Positions 23,691 to 34,828 of a DNA stretch of 64,000 nt are shown here, piece after piece. The notes under the pieces were generated by a model. The model saw nothing but the letters and a program-made list of their open reading frames with translations. It was not told where the DNA came from and searched no databases. The stretch's first letter is position 1. Each line of letters opens with the position of its first letter. Origin of the DNA: Aedes albopictus (Eukaryota; Arthropoda; Insecta; Diptera; Culicidae); the NCBI RefSeq assembly GCF_035046485.1, contig NC_085137.1, positions 375,224,706-375,288,705 on the forward strand, written 5' to 3'. The position numbers and the translations under genes were made by a program.

Positions 23691-24880
23691 GAGCAATTCT
23701 AAGAAAATCATTTTTTAGTAGCGCAATTTGGAAAATCATTTTTAGTAGCGCAATTTGAATCCCAATGTTACATTTAGAACCACTTCCCCCTACTTCAAAC
23801 CGGGATGGCAATGATCCGGCTTGGAAATTTGCCAAATGATATGATTCCCGGAATCCGTCATCGGAGAAGGTAAATTTTACTAATGTAGGAAAACCGTCCT
23901 CCAAAACCGAAGACGCCACACCGCCGTCGATTGACAGGAATTCGCTCGAGGAAAAGTTACAGATAAACCCATATGTGAACCCGAAACCGCACAATCGAAC
24001 GAAGATTTCGAAGGCAGCAGTCAAGAGGAAACGGCATCGATAGAATTTGCAATTTGAATACATGTTAAGCGTTCGCAGAACCCGTCGCCGTGAAGAGGTT
24101 ACGCGATGACACACGACAGGTAACAAGTCATGTCGTATCTTCACTTCACATGCACCTACTTATACGCCTGCAATAATACTTCGATTTCACTAACTGGAGA
24201 GGAACGTTCCGCGGATTGCTCGTGCCTGTGGCCGTACCAAGTATAAAAATAGCGACCCTTTTGCTCGGATGATTGCCGTAAGTAAATCTAATCTCCTGTG
24301 CAAGACTCAATTCAATAATCCCGGAACGACAAATATACGCGCTTGCTTTTGCCGCACTGGAAAGCACAGGTACTTAGGGCCAATCACAATCACATAGATG
24401 GAGTTGGTATGTTGGTATAACTATATCAGAACTTGTGACAATCTTCTAGTGCCGCATCGGTGTCGCCTTTGAATTGCTGGAGATGGTCGAGATAGGAGCA
24501 TCCAGTCTGATGATCTACATATGTGGCTTTTCACTAAGGTATACCTGTGGTATACTCTTTGGTAGGTGGCTGTCAGTTCTAGTTTGGAATGATAAACGTA
24601 TGATGAAGCGGAGAAGTTGCGCTGACAGCGAGGAAGGAGTCCAATGTGTACTTTAGCGGAACGAGATACTTGCAACTGAACTTGCAACAAGCTGTGGTAA
24701 AGATAGGTGCGTCAATTTGAACAGCTGGTGAGAGAGATTTAATTATCACCACAATCTTCAAAGAAATGGCGCTTATCTTTAACACAAGAAAGACAAAACG
24801 TCGGAAAACGAGTATGATTTTTTTCTTTAACTTTTATATGTTCTTTCGACGATTGGTTCTTGGACGATTTGTCTTTGACG
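23691..24880. other. unassigned sequence with a 152-codon open frame
   Basis: This stretch is less repetitive than its surroundings. A minus-strand frame at 23686-24144 (152 codons) shows no recognisable domain, and part of it is a short direct repeat (agtagcgcaatttg at about 23717 and 23742). A TATA-like motif (tataaaaata) lies at about 24241. It may be a host exon or noncoding DNA; no function can be assigned. Confidence 0.3.
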
Positions 24881-25029
24881 TTTTGTCACCCAACCCATGT
24901 GGAGTTCATCATTCATTTTTCGGCCAAACGGCATTCAACCAAACGGCGTTCGGCCAAATGACCCATATAAAGAGCGTTTCAAGGTACAACTCCAAGAGCG
25001 CTTCAAGGGGGATGGGGTGGGGGTTTGAA

Positions 25030-25700
25030 ATGTCCATGTAACCCCTGTGACCTCCTGATCTCCTGGCACCACATGAAACGCCTCTGGTACTCCTGAAAAT
25101 CCCTGGCATCACGTCAGACCCCTTCGAAAGCCCTTGAAAAGCTTCATAAACCCTCACGAATGCCTCTGTAAGCCTCCATGAACGACCATGAAACCCTCTG
25201 ACACTAGAAACGCCTCTGAGAACTCCCTGGTTCCTCCCTAAGACCTCCTTAAACTGAAAACCAACTGAAGCCCCATAAAACGCCCTTAACACCCCGTAAA
25301 CCCACTGAAACCCCGTTAGATCCTTTGAAACACCTCTGAAAACTCCTAGAACCCCATGTGACCTTCTTAATCTTTTGAAGACGGATTGTTTTGCCGCTGC
25401 TGTCGCATCCTCACTGGTGTCGAACATGTGTTTGTTATGCGTGTCTTCGTCATCGGGGTCATATTGACCCCTCCGGCTCTAAAGGGTTAAACGCCTCTGA
25501 GAATCTCCCGGAGGCTCCCTCAAACAGCTCTGAAAACTCCCTGCGACCTCTTAAAACACTCTTGAATCACCTCTGAAATCTCCTGAAATGCCTCTGAGAC
25601 CTTTGTGATCTTCTAGGATATGTGGGACCTTCTTGAAACGCCACCCCCTGAAACCTCCGAAAAACCCCTGAGAACCTCTGGAACTTTCATGGAACCCTCT
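25030..25700. repeat. degenerate CCTGAAACC/CTCTGAGA satellite
   Basis: Imperfect units of about 20-24 bp such as 'cctctgagaactccct' and 'cctctgaaaactcc'. Further blocks lie at 26040-26230, 27590-27770 and 28015-28500. It continues in inverted orientation from about 28780. Confidence 0.7.
25458..25491. mobile_element. solo end of a TTAA element
   Basis: The sequence 'ggggtcatattgacccc' followed by 'ctctaaagggTTAA' resembles the right end of the TTAA element at 61860-61938. No left partner is recognised nearby. Confidence 0.4.
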
Positions 25701-26257
25701 TGTAGTGGATAAGATGAGTAGTTTGTAATTGATGAAATTTTAATCAGGGAATTTAGAGTAGGCGGCGATAATAAGATCGAAATAGACAGTCTTGTAGAAT
25801 ATTTCAGCACGGAAGGGCGTGTTTTAATTTTCAAACTTTCCACCGAAACCCATTTTACACCGCCCCTTAACCTGCTTTGTGCGATTCGGCCAAGGAGAAC
25901 CTTCGACTCTGAAGTCCCATCCATCCTTTCCAGAAGCGCTGCTTTTCTCGAGGATCCCAGCAAATTTCGCGGATTGTCTTGATAGTGACACTATCATAGT
26001 GTTACATGTGACGGTTCAGCACACGGATTAGCGCGGTAGAGATAACGGTCACTAGACCCCTGAGACCTTGAAAGCGTCTCAAAGGCCTCATAACGCCTTA
26101 TGGTCCTCTTGAAACTATCCTGAAGCTCATGGAGCCCTCTGAAACATTATGAAACCAAATAAGACGGACCTGAGACCACACAGTACTCCTTGAAACCCGT
26201 TGGGATCCCTTGAAACGCTCTGGACATCTCCTACCTTTTCTTACCGGTCAGGCTAAG
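25701..26257. other. unassigned sequence plus satellite block
   Basis: 25701-26035 is less repetitive but without a recognisable gene. 26040-26230 is the CCTGAAACC-type satellite. Confidence 0.4.
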
Positions 26258-27570
26258 GACTGAATGGCCTCTGCTGTACATAATAGCCGTCATCATTCTA
26301 CTCGGTCCATAGGTGTGTGTCTCCAGATCCGCACTCTGCGAAGGATCTGCAGATCGTCCTCCACCTGATCGACCCATCTAGCTCACTGCGCACCATCGGT
26401 CGGCACCACTTCTTGTATCGGTCGGATGACTCTCGAGAACCATTTCAGTCAGGTTGCTATGCGACATCCTGATGACGTGACCCGCCCACCATAGCCTCCC
26501 GATTTCCACGGTGTGGACGATGGTTGGTTCTCTCAGCAGCTGATGCAGCTTGTGGTTCATTCGCATTCTCCAAGTCCCGTCTTCCATCTGCACACCGCCG
26601 TAGATGGTACGCAACACCTTCCGTTCGAAAACTCCAAGGGCGCGTTGGTCTTCTGCACGTAGGGTCCATGCTTTGTGGCCATAGAGGACCACCGGTCTAA
26701 TGAGCGTTTTGTAGATAGTTAACTTCGTGTTACGGCGAACTTTATTCGATCGTGCCACAATGCACCTCTCAATTTTTCTGCTAGTGTCGTTGTCGGCGGT
26801 CACCAGTGAGCCCAAGTACACGAATTCTTCAACCGCCTCGATTTCATCATCGTCGATAGAAATTCGGGTTGACGGGCGCGGTGATTCCTCAATGGAGACC
26901 TTTGCCATCATGTGCTTTGTTTTCGACATATTAATGACTAGTAAAACCTCCATGAGTCGATATTGAAGGGACCATCGACTCAAGGAAATATCGAGTAGTG
27001 GAACAAAAATCCTTTGGGAAGCTTTTTGGGGGACCATCATAGTAACCGAGAAATTATTTTTCAGTATGGAAAAATTTACCTCCATGAGTCGATATCGAGT
27101 CAAGGAACATCGACTCATGGAGGTTCGACTGTAATCGGAATCGTCTGGCTTCGGATGTACGTTTCCGCCATCATATTAAATTTACGAGCAATAATATCAA
27201 TATCATCATCGAAACCAAGCAGCTTAACGGACTTCGTGAAAATCGTTCAACTCGTGTTTATCCCCGCTCTCCTAATTACACCCTCTAAAACAATGTTGAA
27301 CAGCAACCACGAAAGACCATCACCTTGCCGTAACCCTCTGCGAGATTCGAAGGGACTCGAGAGTGTCCCTGATACTTGAACTACGCACATCACTCGATCC
27401 ACCGCCGCCTTGATCAATCTTATCAGTTTTTCCGGAATCCGTATTCGTGTATAATCTGCCATAGCTGGCCTCGATTGATTGTATCATACGCCGATTAAAA
27501 ATCGATGAACAAATGATGTGTGGGCACTTTGTATTCGTGGCATTTCTGCAACACATAGCGGATGGCATAC
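26258..27570 (-). pseudogene. non-LTR reverse transcriptase fragment, broken
   Basis: Read on the minus strand, several frames join as one RT: FIDF (followed by a stop where a Lys/Arg codon is expected) and SAYDTINRGQLW near 27470, RQGDGLSWLLFNIVLEG near 27320, a damaged catalytic box (GFDDDIDII near 27205 instead of FADD or YADD), then, after a MITE insertion, MSKTKHMM, FVYLGSLV and the C-terminal region WWAGHVIRM, with the end (WIDQVEDDLQILRR) in another frame near 26370. The 5' half (endonuclease) is missing. Stops, frameshifts and the insertion mean it is dead. The clade is uncertain (RTE or R4-like). Confidence 0.8.
26941..27131. mobile_element. TA MITE inside the RT fragment
   Basis: Inverted segments 'acctccatgagtcgatat' (left) and 'catcgactcatggaggttcg' (right) end in 'ACTG' plus TA at 27132-27133. 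The left terminus is partly decayed after TA at 26939-26940. It splits the RT between the catalytic box and the MSKTKHM segment. The termini resemble those of the MITE at 57119-57503 (CAGTCGA), so it is probably a pogo/Tigger-type relative. Confidence 0.75.
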
Positions 27571-28779
27571 ACCAGGACATGTCCTGGAACCCCCTTGAAC
27601 TCGGGAATCGCATGAGAAGTGAACCTAAGGCCACCTGGAAGCCTCCTGGAACGCTCTGAGACTCATTAAAGCATCCCTGAGGACTTCAGGAACTCCTTGA
27701 GGCTCCCTTAATGCCGCTGAGACCAATGAAGCGGCCCAGAAACCCACCCTAAATCCCCCTGAGACTTGAAAGTGCCGAAGAAAACCATTAAATTTTGTTT
27801 GTCCAATCGGGTATCCAATAATTTTCATTACCGTATTTTTTTTCCCGCGTAATTGGTCATTTGTGTAAATTATTTTTAGCGTCTTGCCTCGATCCGACAT
27901 TAGGGGATCGATCAAAAATGATATACTTGGGTACCGAGGTTCATTCACAATCTGCCAACTTGACTGCCGAAAAAATCGCAACCATGACGCCGCCACTGAG
28001 GCCCTCTAAAAATTAGTGCTATAAAACGCCCCTTACATTTCTAGGTACCCCCTGAAACCGCCATATACAACCATGTGACTCCCTGAAACACCTTTGAAAC
28101 TATTTGAACCGTTCCTTATGCTCCATGGAACTCCCTGAGACCTGCTCAAGCCTCCTGAGATGTCTCTGAGATCCCCTTTAACGCCCTTGAAACCTCCTGA
28201 CATCCCATTGAAACGCTCATGCGATCTCCTGGTAATCCTTAAAACCCAGTGAAACACCCCCTGAGATCTCCTGGTACCCCTTGAAATTCCTGGGACCCTC
28301 TAGATACATCCCTGAAACACCCCTGAAACCTCTTGCTGCTTCCTTCTATAAACGGCCCCTGCCTGTCGATGCCACAAGTCCCGTCATTACCCCGTAATCC
28401 CATTGAAACGCCAACGGAACCTATCGAAACACCATTAAAAGGCACCTGAAATCCCCTGAAGCTTTTTGGGAACTTCTTAGAAATCCCCTTGTACCCATCT
28501 CAAATGCCCAAGAGCAAGGCCTGTTATCTCAAACTAAGTTTCCTCATTAAAACCCTAACTTAATTTATGCACAAAACTCCCTCTTTTTATGCACCAGGCG
28601 CAAAAAAGCGAAGTTCCAGTGCAATACGAATCAAGATTATGGAAGTATGACATGACAGTTTTGCAATGTAGACCTGGAGTTCCATTCATTCCAAAAACTA
28701 CGAAAGAGGCATGCAGATTACTCGTAGACCGGAATTGTAAAGAAGTGTGACATTGATTTTCAGGTTCCAGGACGAATTC
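27571..28779. repeat. CCTGAAACC satellite blocks with intervening unassigned DNA
   Basis: Satellite at 27590-27770 and 28015-28500; between and after these no gene is seen. Confidence 0.55.
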
Positions 28780-29160
28780 GGGGATTTATAAAGTTTCTGG
28801 GGCTATACAGAGAGTCCAGGAGGAAGGCGTATTCAGGGTGTTTTATGAGACATTGCAGGAAGTTTGATAGGATTTTTAACAGAGCTCATGTGAATTACAT
28901 GGAGTCCGAATGGGGATTCAGGAGGTTTCCGGAGGCATTTTTGAAAATTTCAGAGGATTTTTGCCGGATTTCAGAGGCATTGCAGGTGTATTTTTTGGGA
29001 GTTTGGTTTGGTCAGAGATGCGTTACAAGAAATCCGAGGTGGTTTTTGGAGGCAATTGTGGTACTTTTAAAATATTTTCAGCTGGTTTCAGATGCGTTAC
29101 AGTGGTTTGTGGGTCTCAGGTGCTAGGGGGCCGAGGGAGTTTTCCAGGGCATTTCAGGAA
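28780..29160. repeat. same satellite in inverted orientation
   Basis: Units such as 'ggcatttttgaaaatttcag' and 'gaggatttttgccgg', that is, G-rich complements of the upstream family. It resumes after the hairpin at 29697-29860. Confidence 0.6.
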
Positions 29161-29212
29161 TGTCAATTTCTTGATTTTGCTTTGGCTGACCAAGCCATGT
29201 GGGAAATTACAC

Positions 29213-29696
29213 TGTTGAAAATGCTTTGACATCCATGTGCACAACAGAACATGTGCTCGATGAACAAATTGAGATTTGAAATTATGAAAAGAAATCCACG
29301 TACTCCGGTGAGACTCGAACTCACGACTCCCAATTCGCTAGACGGGCGCTTCTATTCCTTCAAGCTACGGAGTCACTCGACTATCTCCGTCGCCAGCAGG
29401 CCTAGAACTGAACTCGATTCCACAATCGCACATGGGTCTTCCGAAGGGGGTTTGGATTGTGAAAAGAAGATAACCATGTGCGATTGTGGAATCGAGTTCA
29501 GTTCTAGGCCTGCTGGCGACGGAGATAGTCGAGTGACTCCGTAGCTTGAAGGAATAGAAGCGCCCGTCTAGCGAATTGGGAGTCGTGAGTTCGAGTCTCA
29601 CCGGAGTACGTGGATTTCTTTTCATAATTTCAAATCTCAATTTGTTCATCGAGCACATGTTCTGTTGTGCACATGGATGTCAAAGCATTTTCAACA
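29213..29696. repeat. perfect SINE hairpin: 223-bp inverted arms, 38-bp loop
   Basis: The arms 29213-29435 and 29474-29696 are exact reverse complements as far as I can compare them: open frames of 62 codons read identically from both ends. Each arm contains a tRNA-like module, with the T arm GTGAGTTCGAGTCTCAC and flanking GACTCCGTAGCTTGAAGG read outward. A diverged single copy lies at 43366-43562. The spacer (29436-29473) is unrelated. Confidence 0.93.
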
Positions 29697-29929
29697 TTTC
29701 AGGAAGTTTAAGGTGAAGTACAGCCGGTTTCAGATGCGTTACATTGGGCTTCAGGTGCGTAAAGGTCCGACAAAGTCCTACGGGGCTTCGAGGGGTTTTC
29801 GGAGGCATTTAAGGGTCTTCCAAAAGATTTTCAGCTGATTTCTGAGACCTTTGTTCAGACAAAAACAAATTTTTGTTTGGACCGTGGTCTTCGATAAAAC
29901 AACAACTCATTCAAGAGCAATTAGGAAAT

Positions 29930-30900
29930 TGTTTCAGGAGTTTTCTCGGAAGAGTATACCTATTTTGAAATATCTTAAGCAGCTTCTTCAGGAATTTCTC
30001 CAGTAGCTCCTGCGGGGAATTCTTTAGTGTTTTATTCGGGAATCCCCTAAAAGTTCATTTGAAGTTTTCTGTACGTGCTCATCCGGAAATACCCCTCCAG
30101 AAGTTCTTCAAGACTGACTACGGAAATTTCCCCAGGGGGTTTCCTGTAGGAGTTCCTTAAGGAATTCCTCTGAAAGCTCTTTCAAGAATTCATCTTAAAA
30201 AACCATAGGAATTTAAACCTATAATTCTTTCAGAATTAAGTTTGGAAATTCGTTCAGGAGCTCTTGCGAAAATCTGTCCAGGAGTTCCTTCGATAATTCC
30301 TTTAGGGGATCCCTACAGCTGGGGAGTAGAAAGTTCATTCAAATTTTATTGGGAATTCCTTCAATAGTTTCTTAAAGAATTTCAACAGGAGTTCTTTCGA
30401 GTTTCTTCAGGTGGTCTTTAGGAAAATCCTTCAAAAACGTTCGGGTACTTTCAACGATTTTTTTTTTCGGGGATCCCCCTAAGGATTCCTTCTAGAATTT
30501 GTCCAGGTATTTATTGAAGAATTCCATCAGGAATTCTCTGAGAATTCTTGCAAGAATATTTGCGACTATACTCTTAGAAGTACATTTGGAGATTCTTTCA
30601 AGAGTGTTTTCGTTTTTTTCCGGAATTGCACCAAGAACTCTCCAACAATTCCTTCGAAAATTTCAACAGGATTTTTTTTTCAGAAGCTTTTTTGGGAATT
30701 TCTTTGGAAAAACTTAAACAAAAGTTTCTTCTAAAATTTCGTCGGGAGTTGCTCCCAGAATGCTTCCAGAAGTTTCTTCGAGAATTCCTCCCAGAGCTCT
30801 TTTATGTGTATTATTACAAGAATATCTTCGTGAATTCGTCCAAGAATACTTTTGGGAATTTGTCATTTTCTAAATTTCACTTTGAATTTTCTATGTTTGT
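29930..30900. repeat. degenerate TTCCTCC/GGAATTCC satellite
   Basis: Nearly 1 kb of imperfect units (aattcctctgaaagctc, gaattcttgcaag). No gene. Confidence 0.65.
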
Positions 30901-31260
30901 TTTTAGAATTTCTTTGAAAGCTAATTAGGAAATTTCAATGCAAAAAAGTAAGTTTTTTCATACAAATTTCAATCGCAATGCGGAATACCGGGACGCAACT
31001 AATCACATCCAACTTATTCACAGTTGTTTTGGACATTGATAAGGATCAAAAAAGCTCTGTTCCGGGTTGATATGTTCATATATTTAAATTTTCCCATACA
31101 ACGTTAACCCAGCCTAATTCCCATATACACACATAAAAACAGATATTGGTATGGACTTAGACTTTGATCCTCTGGAGACTCTACCAAAATCCGTCTTTGG
31201 AGTGATCATACAGTCTTTCGATAAAACTCAGGCAAAAACTACAAATACACACCTTCGAAA
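30901..31260. other. unassigned, downstream of the serpin
   Basis: No gene recognised; it separates satellite from the serpin 3' end. Confidence 0.4.
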
Positions 31261-31266
31261 TTTATT
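31261..31266 (-). terminator. polyadenylation signal AATAAA of the serpin
   Basis: AATAAA on the minus strand, about 80 nt past the serpin stop codon. Placement is typical; use is inferred. Confidence 0.6.
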
Positions 31267-31346
31267 CAATAATATGTTAAACGTGTTATAGACATTCTAA
31301 CAACATTCCCTGCTTTTGCGTCGCAGTATTAACGACCTGCATATCA

Positions 31347-32727
31347 TCATCGTCCATTGAATCTTGGTGGATTGTCACACAGTTTTTCATCCGATTCTGG
31401 CCCAATGTCTTTTGGAGTAATCGCAGCCACTACATTTCCTACAATGATTGGAACCAGCTCCTTTCGGTCAAATATTACGAACATGAAAGGTTGATGTGCA
31501 GTGAATTGTTGTCCCAGGCTTCTGTCGACGAAAGTTTTGGCTTAAAATTGAAAAAAATAAACATAGTAAGAGATTGTGCAGAATAATGTACATCTGCTTC
31601 ATTACCGAGTTCTTCCCCTTCATGCGCCATAGATAGATCCATCTTTTGGATAGTGTCTCCCAACGGAGAGGCACCTTCCTTCTCAAAAACACGAAACACC
31701 GATTCTTTGAACGCAGTATCAAATCCAAGCTGCTCCAGCATAGACTTAGCCGACAGTTTCATTCGTAACCTAAACTGGGGAAGCCGAACAGTGGTCTTCG
31801 AGGCAGACATATTGGTATAAATCTCCTTGAACCTTTCATGGGATAAGCTTTCGATCAACTCTTCGATGTCAGCCGCCACGGGCATCATCAGTACACACGA
31901 TAAAGGACTCTCGCGATGAAGTGGAAGCTCAACGGCCCGTACGTTCCACTGAGGAAAATGTCCAACCCTCAACATCTCTTCGAGATACATAAATCTCATC
32001 AGTCCTTTCTTTATCGCATTGGTGTAGAAATTGCAAGTCGTCGTATATTCTTCCTCAAATTGATACCTCCAGAAGCCCTTGAACCGCCACGAATCCGCCA
32101 CGAAAAAGTCCCAATCACGATTCAAATCCGACTCGCTCAGAAAACTTTGCGCAGCACCATTGGAAATGTTCTTCATGGCAGCATTCAGCGATCGAGTCAT
32201 CTGCTTGGGACTGCCTGATTTGAGCGACCTCGCGAAGATGCCACAACTTTTGGGCAGATTACCGACAGTTTTTGCGATCTTCTTCTTTCGTCCCAGTACT
32301 GCTACCAACGTGGTTCTGTTGAGCCCCTGCTCCTGATCATATGATTTCTTCTGATTCTCATATCGACGCCGAACCAAATCTGGCAACTGGCCAGTTGGAT
32401 TGAACTTGAACACTTTGTTGAGTTGTTTGGAAAACCTCGATGTAGCAGGATCTTCGGGATCGGTCAATTGGTGAAGGCAGACAAAAATCTTTCGCAGAGA
32501 ATATGGCGAAATCGCCATGTTTCGCCGAAATTCAGGGTATAACTGGAACGTAGAAAGATCAATTCTATCATCAAAGATTATTTGAATAGTCCCATAATTA
32601 CCTTTTTATACAGGTTCCATGAAAATTCTGCCTGGTAGTCCACTGACAAAGGTTTTGAGGGAACTGTATCGCCCTGTGCAAAATACAGCAATTGGAATGT
32701 GACAACTGTTGCTATTCTCAGATTCAT
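31347..32727 (-). CDS. secreted serpin, three exons, short reactive loop
   Basis: Exons 32727-32602, 32542-31606 and 31540-31347 join into 418 residues. The introns are 59 nt (GTAATT...TTCCAG) and 65 nt (GTAATG...TTTTAAG), and phases match. Residues 1-19 are a signal peptide (MNLRIATVVTFQLLYFAQG). Serpin landmarks: NMAISPYSL at 50-58, FVADSWRFKGFW near 189-200, VRAVELPL near 243, LPQFRLRMK near 296, the hinge region HEGEEL at 349-354 and FTAHQPFMFVIF at 367-378. The length is normal for a serpin. The loop from hinge Glu350 to Phe367 is only about 17 residues, shorter than in typical inhibitory serpins, and lacks the run of small residues after the hinge, so it may not inhibit proteases by the usual trapping mechanism; this is inference. 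Start chosen because it is followed by a signal peptide in frame. No paralogue or other host gene lies nearby, only repeats. Confidence 0.9.
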
Positions 32728-32815
32728 CTTGTACTGGACTGTTCCGCATGGTGGATACGAGTACAGTTTTAATAATAACGAGGAGACTGTGATACATGCC
32801 TATCTGTGACTCCAT
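32606..32815 (-). other. upstream ORF overlapping the serpin start
   Basis: An ATG at 32815 opens a 69-codon frame that crosses the serpin ATG (32727) in a different frame and stops just before the end of exon 1. If transcription starts upstream of 32815 this could lower serpin translation. No protein family is recognised, so it is listed as a possible regulatory element, not a gene. Confidence 0.35.
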
Positions 32816-32865
32816 CTGGGTAAATAGTATTCCATACCTGTTTAATGGTTACTTGACATAGATTG

Positions 32866-32874
32866 ATTTATAAA
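32866..32874 (-). promoter_or_regulatory. candidate TATA box of the serpin
   Basis: A TTTATAAAT sequence lies about 140 nt upstream of the serpin ATG in AT-rich DNA; a start site about 30 nt downstream (near 32840) would include the upstream ATGs. Supported by position only. Confidence 0.35.
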
Positions 32875-33029
32875 TATCTATAATAACAATATCTATGACA
32901 TGATAAACCATTGTACTTTAAGATATTCATGTCTTCATGTATGCATAAAATACGTCACGTGACAGATACAGGTACAGGGTTTTCCTATACATAATACAGT
33001 GTCTGTCAGGACATCATATACATAGGCTA

Positions 33030-33678
33030 CACAGCGCAACATTTTTTTGTCTCAAGAGCAAACTTATGTGTCTCTGACAGATTTTGGGCCGCTGAATGCG
33101 AACCCGGGCTCAGATTTGCTCCAGAACGTCACAATTTTGAGCTATACCTCAATTTATAGAGTAAAATATGCGGTTTCGGGCTTTTTGCATGAGCCAATAA
33201 GCATGGAAATATATTTTTATGCAATCAAAAGGTAAATTGGTCAATTAACATCTAAATTAACGACTCATGCAAAATATTTCGTTTTACCAAATCAAATTTG
33301 ATGGATTTAAGCATTTTATGTTGTTATGTAAACTTGCATGCAGCTTTTTGAGGGTGACTTGTATGGGAAATATTGTACCTAACATAAATCGCTTGAAACT
33401 ATCAAATTCGATTTGGTAAAACGAAATATTTTGCATGAGCCGTTAATTTAGATGTTAATTAACCAATTTACCCTTTGATTGACTAAAAAAAAATATATCC
33501 ATACATAATGGCTTACAGTCAAAAAAGCCCTAAACCGCATATTTTGGCCTACAAATTGAGGTATAGCTCGAAATTGTGACGTGCTGGAGCAAATCTGTGC
33601 CCGGATTCAGATTCAGTGGCCCAAAATCTGTCAGAGACACATAAGTTTGCTCTTAAGACAGACCAAAAGTTAATTTTT
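33030..33678. mobile_element. long-TIR MITE, copy 1 (right terminus lost)
   Basis: Left end CACAGCGCAACATTTTTTTG, then subterminal 'caagagcaaacttatgtg'. The right half is an inverted match (cacataagtttgctct) but the last bases to the CACAGCG terminus are missing. The arms are about 300 bp each. Same family as 34829-35490 and the fragment at 43158-43245. Confidence 0.85.
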
Positions 33679-33756
33679 AGACATACGTAATGCCTGAAGT
33701 TCATAGGCACAATATGTGTTGAAAAATGGACAAATTGAGTGGAAATATTCCACGTA

Positions 33757-33830
33757 GTTCTGGTGGGGTTTGAACCCACGTCTCCCCAAGTTCGCTAGAT
33801 AGGGCGCGTTAACCAACTCCGCCACAGAAC
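33757..33830 (-). mobile_element. tRNA-like SINE head
   Basis: 74 nt on the minus strand with paired ends (GTTCTG against CAGAAC), box A (TGGCGGAGTTGG) and a perfect T arm (GTGGGTTCAAACCCCAC). The anticodon region (CCCTATCTAGCGAACTTGGG) does not form a canonical 5-bp stem with a 7-nt loop and shares TCTAGCGAA with the hairpin SINE, so I favour a SINE or tRNA pseudogene over a functional tRNA. Confidence 0.6.
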
Positions 33831-33964
33831 AAGTAACAATTCTGTGAAGTATGTAGAAAGCCAACCTGAATCCAACGCCCACCTCACCCACGTTCTTTCC
33901 TCGCAATTCACCATCTCCTTCGGTCCTTAGATGTCCAATTCCAACACTCTTTGAGCGTGCCTAC

Positions 33965-34550
33965 GAACAACGGTGAGAGCAGGACTTCCTCGAAGAATTC
34001 ATCCAACAATTTCTTAAGGAGCTCCTCTGGCAACTTCGTAAGGAATTTTTCATTGTGTTCTTTATAGGTTTCTCCAACAAGAGAAGGATAACATTTCCAC
34101 AGGAATTCCTACTGGGAATCCCAAAAAAAAACTTCTGAAAACAGTCCAAAAGGATCTGGAGGAATCTCAGAAGGAACTGCTGGAACAATCTTGAAAGGAA
34201 ATAGAGAAATTCCAAAAAAAATCCGTGAGGAGCACCTGGAGCAATTTTAGATGAAGCTTTCGGAGAAATCTTGATTAAACTTCTGGAAGAATCTCAAAAG
34301 GAGATATTTGTATATTGTCGGAAGGAACTACTGGTTTAATTTCTGAAGGAAGCATGGAAGAAATTATTGATAGAATTTCGAAAGGATTTTCTGAAGGAAT
34401 CCCGAAAATAACTTTTGGGGAATCACGGAAGATTATCTGGATATAACTCCTGAGGGAATCTAAGAATGAAAATCCTGGAGGAATTCTAGAAGCAACTATG
34501 GGAGGAATCCGTAAAGGGATTCCTCGCAGAATTCTAAGAGATCCTGGAGG
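33965..34550. repeat. degenerate GGAATTCC satellite
   Basis: Imperfect units such as 'gaaggaatcccgaaaataac' and 'ggaggaattctagaag'. Same dispersed family. Confidence 0.65.
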
Positions 34551-34828
34551 ATTCCGATCGTTCAATGACACCACACAGTTGGACTGTAATCATAGTTATG
34601 GCCATTTTAAAGAAAAACACGTTTTACAGAAATTGTTATAACTTTGCTAATTAGTACTATTTTTTCATGCTCTCAAGCTGATTTTGCACATGAAATATTG
34701 CACTATGCATGACTTAAAAAGAGATTTTTTTTAAATATGTCCACATACTTTTACAAAAATTCAAACTTTTCTTTATTTTTATGCACCTTCACATATCCCT
34801 TTCGGGACGGACCGTAAAACACTGATTA

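Noticed and set aside
23686..24144. 152-codon minus-strand frame as a host gene
   Set aside because: No domain, no clear start or splice context; part overlaps a short direct repeat and the retroposon target. Left as unassigned.
26378..27118. 246-codon intact RT frame
   Set aside because: Its first part is translated MITE sequence; the RT part is a decayed fragment.
29251..29658. Two identical 97-codon frames
   Set aside because: They are the two arms of the SINE hairpin read in opposite directions.
33757..33830. Functional tRNA gene
   Set aside because: Good T arm and box A/B, but a non-canonical anticodon arm and family resemblance to SINE heads.
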